A model generated the notes under the pieces. That model made no database searches, was not told the DNA's origin, and saw only the letters and a list, made by a program, of their open reading frames with translations. A stretch of DNA of 5,910 nt. Source: Actinomycetota bacterium (GTDB lineage: Bacteria; Actinomycetota; Actinomycetes; Streptosporangiales; Streptosporangiaceae). Location: NCBI GenBank assembly GCA_003140115.1, contig PLIQ01000267.1:2827-8736 (forward strand), read 5' to 3'. A program made the position numbers and the translations under genes. This document shows, in pieces, positions 1 through 5,817 of the stretch (positions within the stretch are counted from its first letter, which is position 1; the number at the start of each line of letters is the position of its first letter).

Positions 1-54
1 TGGACGAGCTATGACAAGTCCCCGGCCCGGCCTGCCCTCGCCCCGGTCCGGACA

Positions 55-70
55 CCCAGGCCAGCCTGGG
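55..70 (-). terminator. GC-rich hairpin after the HEAT-repeat gene, candidate terminator
   Basis: Seen: a perfect inverted repeat with arms CCCAGGC (55-61) and GCCTGGG (64-70) around a 2-base spacer. It begins one base beyond the minus-strand stop codon at 72-74. No T-rich tract follows on the minus strand, so it is not a classical intrinsic terminator. Actinobacteria often have such tailless hairpins behind genes, and the position favours this reading. It could also be chance in GC-rich DNA. Confidence 0.45.
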
Positions 71-71
71 G

Positions 72-2048
72 TCAGCCGTGGAGATCGAGTAGCTGGCGGG
101 CTGCATCGCGCAACAGGTCGTCGTCGCGGCGCGGTGGTTCCCGCCAGCCCGACAGCAGCATGCGAACCGGGTTACCGGCTATCTGCCGCAGGAGAGGGAC
201 GCACTGCGGCGGGCATGCTCCGGCTTCCTTCAGGGCGCGTAGGGCGTCCAGGCCGGCGTGGGCGGACGGTGTGACAGCTCTGGCCAGCAGGGGTGTGCAC
301 CGCTCGGGGTCGCCGGTGATCTGCCACAAGGTTACGCATGCCTGATCTCGGTCGTGCGGTCTGGCGAGTGCTGCCTCGATGAGCGGCACGCAGTCTGCCG
401 CGGCGGGTCCGAGCAGGCCGAGCGCCTCGATCAGTTCGGTCCAGTTGGTTGCGCCGGTCTTGAGCACGATGGCGGCGGCCTGGCGTGCTACGGCGTCCTC
501 CCCGGTCACCGCACGGTGCGCGGCGGCGGCGCGCACCCGCAGGTCCAGTGGCCTGTTGCTGCCGGCTGCGGCGCCGGCCAGAGCCTGCGACGCGGGCAAG
601 GCCGCCGGCCCCAGTGCCCCGAGTGCGGCGATGGCATCAAAGGTGAGCACGCGGCGTTCGAGCAGGCCAGCCAGGTCCGTGACCGCATCCTGTGCCCCCG
701 GGCCGACGGATCGGATCGCGTCGAACAGCGGCCTGGCGGCGTTCCTGTCTGAGCGGTGATCCAGCCGTGCCAGCCGTTCGCGTACGGCAGGCATGATGAA
801 CGCGGCATCGCGGCCGAACACTTCGCCCAGAGCCGCCAGCGCCCACGACGGCCACGCCTCCGGGCCGGCCGCTCTGCTGGCGCTGTCCAGCGCGGCAGGG
901 TCACCGAGCCGGGCCAGCACGGCAAGGGCGGCACCGGCAACGGCGGGCTGCGGGGAACGGCTCCATGCGGCCGCCGCGGCGAGCAGAGCCGGATCGGGCA
1001 CGGCGATCCGTTCCGCCAACGGCGCGACCCGGCCCAGCAGGGCGGTTGCCGCGCCGGCGGCAGCAGGCGTCGCGGCGAGCAGGACCTTCGCGGCTTGCGC
1101 CTCGCAGTCTCGCCAGCTGTCGACGACCTGCCCGGCGAGCCTGATCCCGTAGCCAGCGTGCGGCTCACCTGAACGGGTGATACGCCCGGCTGCGCGCAAG
1201 GCCGCGTGCGGGTCCTGCACCAGGCGGTCCAGAACCCGGACCAGTACGGGGCCGGGCCCGTCCGCCTGCGCCGGGTCGGGCTCCGGCCCGTGGCACAAGC
1301 TCTCGATCGGTTTCAGCTCGCCATCAGGTGCGGCATGCCGGGCCAGGACGTCCGCGACCACATCCACCAGCCGCGGATCGAACGGCGGGCCCGATCTGCG
1401 CATCAGTACCCGCGCCGCCTGGTAGCGCACGACCCACGCGGGGTCCGACAGCGACCGCAGCAGCCGTTCCTCCAGCCCCGGCCAGTCCGCGAAGCGGTAC
1501 TCCAGGGCGGTCAGCACATCCGCGCGCACCCACTGGTCCTCATCGGCCAGCCCCCGCAAGTCCGCCACCGCATCGACCACGGCCCGGGGGCACGCCGCCG
1601 CTAGCATGACCATCGCCCGGCGCATCGCCGGATCCGGGTCATTCAGCAACGGCGCGAGCACCGCGAACTGGCCTGCAACTGCCTCACGCACCCGGCCGAG
1701 GAAACCGCTGCGCTCCGTCTCCGCGTCCTCGCGGGGATCGCAGGACCACGCCAGCCAGTACACGAACGCCTCGCGGTCACCGGGCGCACCAAGTGCGGCC
1801 TGCACGAGGAACGGGACCACGTACAGTGATGCCTCGCACGTGTCACCCTGATGCCGGACCTGATTGCGTGCCTCCGCCAGCGCGGAGCGCCGCTCCTCAA
1901 CCTCAGGCGACAACGTCGCCCGCAGCAAATCCGGCAAGCCGGCCGCCGGACCATAGCAGTCCCTGACCAGCGGCCAGTCCACCGCATCCATAGCGGCCAG
2001 TGCTTTCTGAACCACGGACTCCTCCGCGTCTTCACTACTCGTAATCAC
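72..2048 (-). CDS. HEAT-repeat domain protein, 658 residues
   Basis: An all-helical, alanine/leucine-rich protein with no signal peptide or membrane segment, so probably a cytosolic scaffold or binding protein with no visible catalytic motif. HEAT-like helix pairs run through most of it, for example near residues 127-152 (ending MRRAMVMLA), 155-183, 190-215 (DPAWVVRYQAARVL), 268-290, 352-382, 398-425, 455-480 and 600-655. The N-terminus (about 21-82) carries a signature I associate with actinobacterial HEAT-repeat proteins: VDWPLVRDCYG, then LPDLLR, RHQG (65-68) and ASLYVVPFLV (73-82). The GTG start at 2048 precedes this block by about 20 residues. Its ribosome site is weak (AGG 11 bases upstream), and an internal ATG at residue 20 (1991) is a possible later start. 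The exact role is unknown. Related repeat proteins include immunity and partner-binding proteins, but no toxin gene is visible here. Confidence is high that it is a real gene and low on function. Confidence 0.9.
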   Translation of the reverse strand: MITSSEDAEESVVQKALAAMDAVDWPLVRDCYGPAAGLPDLLRATLSPEVEERRSALAEARNQVRHQGDTCEASLYVVPFLVQAALGAPGDREAFVYWLAWSCDPREDAETERSGFLGRVREAVAGQFAVLAPLLNDPDPAMRRAMVMLAAACPRAVVDAVADLRGLADEDQWVRADVLTALEYRFADWPGLEERLLRSLSDPAWVVRYQAARVLMRRSGPPFDPRLVDVVADVLARHAAPDGELKPIESLCHGPEPDPAQADGPGPVLVRVLDRLVQDPHAALRAAGRITRSGEPHAGYGIRLAGQVVDSWRDCEAQAAKVLLAATPAAAGAATALLGRVAPLAERIAVPDPALLAAAAAWSRSPQPAVAGAALAVLARLGDPAALDSASRAAGPEAWPSWALAALGEVFGRDAAFIMPAVRERLARLDHRSDRNAARPLFDAIRSVGPGAQDAVTDLAGLLERRVLTFDAIAALGALGPAALPASQALAGAAAGSNRPLDLRVRAAAAHRAVTGEDAVARQAAAIVLKTGATNWTELIEALGLLGPAAADCVPLIEAALARPHDRDQACVTLWQITGDPERCTPLLARAVTPSAHAGLDALRALKEAGACPPQCVPLLRQIAGNPVRMLLSGWREPPRRDDDLLRDAARQLLDLHG

Positions 2049-2264
2049 AGCGCGAAAAACCTGATGCTGGCAGCCCGGACCGAAGCCGTACCAGTCGGCG
2101 GATCTTCACACCGGACCCGGCAACAAGATAATCATCTGCGCCTGCCGCCCGGGAATTCAGATCCCAGACATCAGGATCACCCCTATCCCCACCTGCGTTT
2201 CAGACTCGCTAAATTCGCGCTGTGGCAGGAACGGGCCCGTGGCCTGCGACAGTCACGAGGATGG
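2049..2264. other. Intergenic spacer between the HEAT-repeat and thioredoxin-like genes
   Basis: This 216-base spacer separates two minus-strand genes. Apart from the hairpin at 2225-2247, I see no RNA gene, convincing promoter hexamers or credible small reading frame. Its length and the hairpin suggest the HEAT-repeat gene has its own promoter rather than reading through from the redox gene, but I could not locate that promoter. Confidence 0.5.
2225..2247 (-). terminator. Hairpin after the thioredoxin-like gene, candidate terminator
   Basis: Seen: outer arms GCAGG (2225-2229) and CCTGC (2243-2247) enclose the perfect 10-base palindrome ACGGGCCCGT (2231-2240), with a small asymmetric bulge on each side. 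It lies 17 bases beyond the minus-strand stop codon at 2265-2267. There is no T tract. Position and GC-rich pairing suit an actinobacterial hairpin terminator. Confidence 0.4.
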
Positions 2265-2810
2265 TCAGGACCGCCATTTGATTGAGCAGCCCATGCTGGC
2301 CCGGTGGGGCTCGGGCACCGGCTGGCCGGCCAGGGTCAGCTCGATGGCCACGCGGAGCAGCTCGCCGGTGACCGGCTTGCCGTTACCGGGCGTGGACTGG
2401 TCGAACGCGCCACGATAGGCCAGTCGGTGCACGCTGTCGTAGAGGAAGAAGTCCGGCGTGCAGGCGGCGTGGTAGGCGCGGCCGACCTTCTGGTCGGCGT
2501 CCACCAGGTACGGGAAACCCCAGCCGGCCCGACTGGCCTGCCTGGCAAGCTCGCGCGGCCGGTCTTCGGGATAAGCATCGGCGTCGTTCGTGCAGATGCC
2601 CACGACGGCCAGGTCAGCGTAGTGCGACAGGAGGGTGCCCAGCGCGGTCTCGAGGTGGCGGACGTACGGGCAGTGGTTACACAAGAAGGCGACCAGCAAG
2701 GCGGGCGCAGCGGTGAAGTCGTCACGGCCTGTCATCGTGCCGCTGGTGTCGGGAAGGGCGAAGTCGGGCGCCCGCGTGCCGAGCGCCACCATCGACGACG
2801 AGGCAGCCAT
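2265..2810 (-). CDS. Thioredoxin-fold / peroxiredoxin-like (AhpC/TSA superfamily) protein, 181 residues
   Basis: Probably a cytosolic thiol-disulfide or peroxide-handling protein of the PRX-like group, usually annotated as thioredoxin family protein. Seen: an opening strand block GTRAPDFALPDTSG (11-24), then AFLCNHCPYVRH (41-52), giving a C44-N-H-C47 active-site pair. These are followed by VVGICTND (69-76), GFPYLVDADQKVGRAY (98-113), CTPDFFLYD (117-125) with the likely cis-proline P119, and the tail SMGCSIKW (172-179). The pattern and the length match the full family, so the gene looks complete. There is no signal peptide or membrane anchor, unlike secreted ResA/TlpA relatives. The ATG at 2810 is supported by AGGG 7 bases upstream, and an internal ATG at residue 7 is less likely. 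It is transcribed divergently from the c-di-GMP gene across 172 bases. Substrate and reductant cannot be read from the sequence. Confidence 0.93.
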   Translation of the reverse strand: MAASSSMVALGTRAPDFALPDTSGTMTGRDDFTAAPALLVAFLCNHCPYVRHLETALGTLLSHYADLAVVGICTNDADAYPEDRPRELARQASRAGWGFPYLVDADQKVGRAYHAACTPDFFLYDSVHRLAYRGAFDQSTPGNGKPVTGELLRVAIELTLAGQPVPEPHRASMGCSIKWRS

Positions 2811-2919
2811 GCCGGAACCCTACCCGCGTCCCGCGCGGCAACCTCGCCAACATCCCTGCCAATCACCCTGATCTGCTTGGACGGCGGGGGCGAGACCATC
2901 ATGAATAACATTCTGTAGT

Positions 2920-2948
2920 ATTATAATTACGTTTAGTGATTATGTTCA
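2920..2948 (-). promoter_or_regulatory. Candidate sigma-70-type promoter for the thioredoxin-like gene
   Basis: Read on the minus strand, TGAACA (2948-2943) stands 17 bases from a perfect TATAAT (2925-2920), inside the only strongly AT-rich patch of the divergent region. The -35 matches TTGACA at four of six positions. A start near 2913 would give a leader of about 100 bases. ATTATAAT is self-complementary, so a TATAAT also reads on the plus strand (2922-2927), but I find no matching -35 for that direction. Confidence 0.4.
2926..2940. promoter_or_regulatory. BldD-like operator candidate
   Basis: Seen: ATTACGTTTAGTGAT. The published Streptomyces BldD consensus is the pseudo-palindrome TnACnC(A/T)GnGTnA. 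Positions 2927-2939 match seven of its nine specified bases: both outer half-sites (TnAC and GTnA) and the central A/T fit, and the two inner C and G positions do not. It overlaps the plus-strand TATAAT and fills the spacer of the minus-strand promoter candidate, 43 bases before the c-di-GMP gene. BldD itself binds c-di-GMP and controls c-di-GMP genes, which makes the position meaningful. A chance match in AT-rich DNA remains possible. Confidence 0.3.
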
Positions 2949-2982
2949 GATGCCTGCGTAGTCATCGAGAGAGCGAGCAGCG

Positions 2983-5385
2983 ATGGCGATTGAGGCCAAA
3001 GACGTCGTGGCCGGGCTGCAGGCGGAGCTTCCGCGCGCCCTGGAGAGCGGGCAGCTGGTGGCCTACTTCCAGCCCCTGGTGGAGCTGTCCTCCGGCCAGG
3101 TGGTAGGGGCGGAATCACTCGCCAGATGGGAGCATCCTGAACTGGGCACGCTGTCACCTGCCCTGTTCCTTCCCCTCGCCGAGAAGCTAGGCCTGATGGG
3201 AGAACTAACCCAGCTGATGCTGAAGCTGTCGCTCGGGCAGCACCGGACGTGGGCAGCCGGGGGACGGAGCATTCCGGTCTCGGTCAATGCCGGACCCGAA
3301 TGCGTGACCGATCCTGGATTCCCGGCCGTCATTGCCGAGTACCTGCGCCGCGAAGACGTACCTGGTCACATGCTCGTCCTGGAGGTAAGCGAGCAGACCG
3401 GGACCGCAGGGATAAGCTCGACCTTCTTCGCCCAGCTCGCCGAGCTCGGCGTGCGTATCGCCCTGGACGACTTCGGCACGGGCTTCGCCTCATTGGAAAG
3501 CCTGGGCGGCTGGCCGGTCGATGAGCTCAAGCTCGATATTTCTCTCGTCAGGCCGATAGCAAGCAACTCGACGTTCCGGACCATCGTCAGCACCACCATC
3601 GATATGGCCCATCAACTCGGCGTCAGGGTTGTCGCCGAGGGAGTCGAGTCCGAGGCCGTCAGGTCCACGCTGCAGGCGCTGGGGTGCGACATCGGCCAAG
3701 GCTTTCTCCTCGGGAAGCCGATGCCACCCGACCGGTTCGCGGACTGGCTGCGTGAGCGGGAACACGTGCCGCGACCACGGGGAGCGTCAGGGCATCACGA
3801 CGCGCTGCCACCCGTCGAGGCAACGGTACCGGAGTCCGGCGGCCGGCTGGTGAACGGTGTCAACCGGCGGCTCGCGCAGGCGGGCCGCCGCCTTGCGGAC
3901 CGGCTAGGAGGTCCCACGCTGGCTGCCGTGCTGGCGATGCTGGTCGTTTACGGGCTGTGGCAGGTGTTCCGCTGGGGCGGTCATCGCCATCAGGCCCTGA
4001 TCGGGGATCTGGCCTTCTTCCCGGTGAACGGCGGCGCCGCGTTGTGGGCCTGGCGGGTGTCACGGCGCCAGGACCTGGGGCGGGCCACCTGCCGGGCCTG
4101 GCGCCTGCTGTCCGTCGCGCTCTGGCTCTACTTGCTGGGCGACGCGCTGCAGCTCCTGTATGAGGTGGTGCTGCATCAAAAGCCCGATCCGAGCTGGGCC
4201 GACGCAGCTTACCTAGCCTTCTACCCCGTCGCCTTCGCCGGCCTGCTCGCCTTCCCCTCCGCCAGACGCACGCTGGCCGAGCGGTTCCGGCTGCTGCTGG
4301 ATGCGGGGACGGTGTTCGTCGGCGGCGCCACGGTCATCTGGTACATCACGCTCGGGCCTGCCCTGTCGTCCGCGCGTGGCTTCGACCTGCCCGACCTGGT
4401 GCTTTTTGCTTATCCGGTCGGCGACCTGCTGCTCTTGTTCGGGGTGCTTTCGCTGCTGTGGCGAGGTGCCCCCCGGTCGAGCGTCGCCTCGCTGAGGATC
4501 TTCGCGACCGGCATGCTCGTGTTCATCGTGGCCGATGTCACCTACGACTACGTCAGCACGAACTCCGGCTACATCGGCGGCGACCCCGTCGACACGTTGT
4601 GGATGCTGGCGCTGGCGATCCTGTTCGTCGCGGCCGCATGCCAGCTCCGCGCCGGGCCGGCCGATGAACTCGCCGCACCGCCGCGGCTCCTGGCCTCGGG
4701 CCCCAGCGTTCTGCCCTACCTGGCCGTCGCGGGCAGCTACATCCTGCTCACGATCGTCGGCCTGAAGAGCGTCACCTTCAACTCCGTGGGCGGCGTTCTC
4801 CTTGGCGCGGTCGTGCTGACCGTGCTGGTCAGCGTGCGCCAGTTCGCCGCGCTACGGGACAACAGCCGGCTCACGGCCAGGTACGCCGAACTCGCTTCGA
4901 TCGACGGGATGACCGGTCTGTACAACCGGCGCCACCTCATGGAGGTAGCGGAGGCCGCCTTCGCCCATGCGCAGCGGCTCAGCCAGCCGCTCGCCGTCTT
5001 GCTGATCGACGTGGACCACTTCAAGCTAATCAACGACCTGCACGGCCATGCCGCGGGCGACCACGTCCTGGCTGACGTGGCACGATCCTGCCGCGAACAG
5101 GTGAGGCCAGACGATATCGTCGGCCGGTACGGCGGCGATGAGTTCGTCATCGTGATCCCGCAGGCGACCAGCCTGCGGGCGGCCCAGATCGCGGCCCGGC
5201 TGACCAGACCGTCAACCCGCTTGACCAGCAGGGACGGCACGCCGGTCACGTTCACGATCAGCATCGGCGTCGCCGAGTCCAGCGGCTCGGGCGACCTGCC
5301 AAGCCTGCTGGCCCGCGCCGACCTTGCCATGTACGAGGCAAAGAAGGCCGGAGGGGCTTGCTTTCGCATCTTCGGCACGACCTGA
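2983..5385 (+). CDS. Bifunctional membrane c-di-GMP enzyme: EAL phosphodiesterase - about 10 TM - GGDEF cyclase, 800 residues
   Basis: Predicted to hydrolyse c-di-GMP with its N-terminal EAL domain and make it from GTP with its C-terminal GGDEF domain, both facing the cytosol. EAL (about 14-256): the signature is E44-S-L, with N102, E134/E137, D162-D163 in DDFGTG, K183, E219/E222 and Q239, so the usual metal and catalytic residues are present. A basic linker (about 262-310) leads to roughly ten hydrophobic segments near 311-330, 337-357, 372-396, 405-424, 437-457, 468-492, 501-521, 535-553, 575-594 and 599-618. I cannot assign this region to a named MASE-type sensor. GGDEF (about 632-796): DGMTGLYNRR, D676 in DVDHF, GGDEF 717-721, and an RxxD inhibitory site at 708-711 (RPDD). 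The even number of segments agrees with both ends being cytosolic. The ATG at 2983 lies 13 residues before the EAL fold, with a weak GAG-rich ribosome site. Confidence 0.95.
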   Translation: MAIEAKDVVAGLQAELPRALESGQLVAYFQPLVELSSGQVVGAESLARWEHPELGTLSPALFLPLAEKLGLMGELTQLMLKLSLGQHRTWAAGGRSIPVSVNAGPECVTDPGFPAVIAEYLRREDVPGHMLVLEVSEQTGTAGISSTFFAQLAELGVRIALDDFGTGFASLESLGGWPVDELKLDISLVRPIASNSTFRTIVSTTIDMAHQLGVRVVAEGVESEAVRSTLQALGCDIGQGFLLGKPMPPDRFADWLREREHVPRPRGASGHHDALPPVEATVPESGGRLVNGVNRRLAQAGRRLADRLGGPTLAAVLAMLVVYGLWQVFRWGGHRHQALIGDLAFFPVNGGAALWAWRVSRRQDLGRATCRAWRLLSVALWLYLLGDALQLLYEVVLHQKPDPSWADAAYLAFYPVAFAGLLAFPSARRTLAERFRLLLDAGTVFVGGATVIWYITLGPALSSARGFDLPDLVLFAYPVGDLLLLFGVLSLLWRGAPRSSVASLRIFATGMLVFIVADVTYDYVSTNSGYIGGDPVDTLWMLALAILFVAAACQLRAGPADELAAPPRLLASGPSVLPYLAVAGSYILLTIVGLKSVTFNSVGGVLLGAVVLTVLVSVRQFAALRDNSRLTARYAELASIDGMTGLYNRRHLMEVAEAAFAHAQRLSQPLAVLLIDVDHFKLINDLHGHAAGDHVLADVARSCREQVRPDDIVGRYGGDEFVIVIPQATSLRAAQIAARLTRPSTRLTSRDGTPVTFTISIGVAESSGSGDLPSLLARADLAMYEAKKAGGACFRIFGTT

Positions 5386-5405
5386 CGACCGCAGCAGGCT
5401 CGAGT

Positions 5406-5447
5406 CAGGCCGGGCTGCCGCCGCCTGGTTTTGGCGCTAATGGCCTG
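5406..5447 (+). terminator. Possible hairpin after the c-di-GMP gene
   Basis: Arms CAGGCC (5406-5411) and GGCCTG (5442-5447) pair perfectly but enclose a 30-base loop, with only a weak inner CGCC/GGCG stem. It starts about 20 bases past the stop codon. No T tract follows. A terminator is plausible from position only. Confidence 0.2.
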
Positions 5448-5493
5448 CCCGGGCCGCCGGTTAGACACGGATCAAATCCCGACCGTGAGGATG

Positions 5494-5503
5494 TTGTATA
5501 CAA
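5494..5503. promoter_or_regulatory. Perfect 10-base palindrome TTGTATACAA, operator-like
   Basis: TTGTATACAA is a perfect AT-rich palindrome in otherwise GC-rich DNA, 109 bases after the c-di-GMP stop codon. The form resembles operators of dimeric helix-turn-helix repressors such as GntR-family proteins. No regulator gene is nearby and no promoter clearly overlaps it, so the assignment is tentative. Confidence 0.2.
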
Positions 5504-5689
5504 ATCTCCTATCCCGCCATTTCGGTAGGACCCCCGGCGAAGGCAATCGCAATGCAATCACCTGATTCTTAACCCGCATGCGCTGCCCGGCAGTTTCGGC
5601 GCCACGCGGCGGATACTGCCTCTCGATCCAGCTTCGCAGAACCGGCAGCCGATCCAGGATGTCATTTATATGACGGCTCTGCCCGGACA

Positions 5690-5718
5690 TTGACCGAGTG
5701 ATGACCTCGGTGTAAGAC
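5690..5718 (+). promoter_or_regulatory. Weak promoter candidate facing the right edge
   Basis: TTGACC (5690-5695, five of six to TTGACA) stands 17 bases before TAAGAC (5713-5718, three of six to TATAAT). The ACCGAG/CTCGGT inverted repeat (5693-5711) covers part of the -35 and the spacer. It would serve a rightward gene starting near 5818 or 5854, if that gene is real. Confidence 0.2.
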
Positions 5719-5817
5719 TCAGATATCCGGTTATGGCCCGGTATAGACGACTGTCGCGGCCAACGGTCTGCCGACAGCGTGGGAGGAAGCGCCGCTAACG
5801 ACGTGCGGCAGGAAATT

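Larger units (their letters stand above)
5386..5815. other. Gene-poor region downstream of the c-di-GMP gene
   Basis: No confident gene lies here. Seen: possible stem CAGGCC (5406-5411) with GGCCTG (5442-5447); CACGG/CCGTG (5466-5470, 5483-5487); the operator-like TTGTATACAA (5494-5503); GTCAT-TTAT-ATGAC (5661-5674); ACCGAG/CTCGGT (5693-5698, 5706-5711); and a direct repeat CGATCCAG (5624-5631, 5650-5657). Much of it is less GC-rich than the genes. A weak reading frame on the minus strand covers most of the region and is listed separately. It could be regulatory DNA, decayed coding sequence, or both. Confidence 0.5.

Noticed and set aside
46..53. Palindrome GTCCGGAC as an operator
   Set aside because: It is only 8 bases, of ordinary GC composition, and likely by chance in this DNA.
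258..752. Plus-strand reading frame opposite the HEAT-repeat gene
   Set aside because: It is a GC-rich shadow frame with no family resemblance. The minus-strand HEAT-repeat frame is continuous and has coherent repeat structure.
2304..2918. 204-residue plus-strand reading frame opposite the thioredoxin-like gene
   Set aside because: The opposite strand carries a full family signature including CNHC and CTPDFFLYD, and this frame has no recognisable motifs.
3112..3120. ESL in place of EAL as a sign of an inactive phosphodiesterase
   Set aside because: The metal-binding glutamate E44 is kept, the middle residue varies in active members, and all other catalytic residues I could check are present.
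4737..5468. 243-residue minus-strand reading frame opposite the GGDEF domain
   Set aside because: It is serine/arginine-rich as expected for an antisense shadow, while the plus strand encodes an intact GGDEF domain.
5461..5490. tRNA-like T-arm (ATCAAATCCCGACC), possible tRNA 3' end or attachment site
   Set aside because: No anticodon arm, D-arm or acceptor pairing is found upstream, the T-loop lacks the usual GTTC start, and there is no integrase gene or duplicate copy in the window.
5624..5657. Direct repeat CGATCCAG spaced by 26 bases as a CRISPR or iteron array
   Set aside because: There are only two copies of 8 bases, with no third copy at regular spacing and no associated genes.
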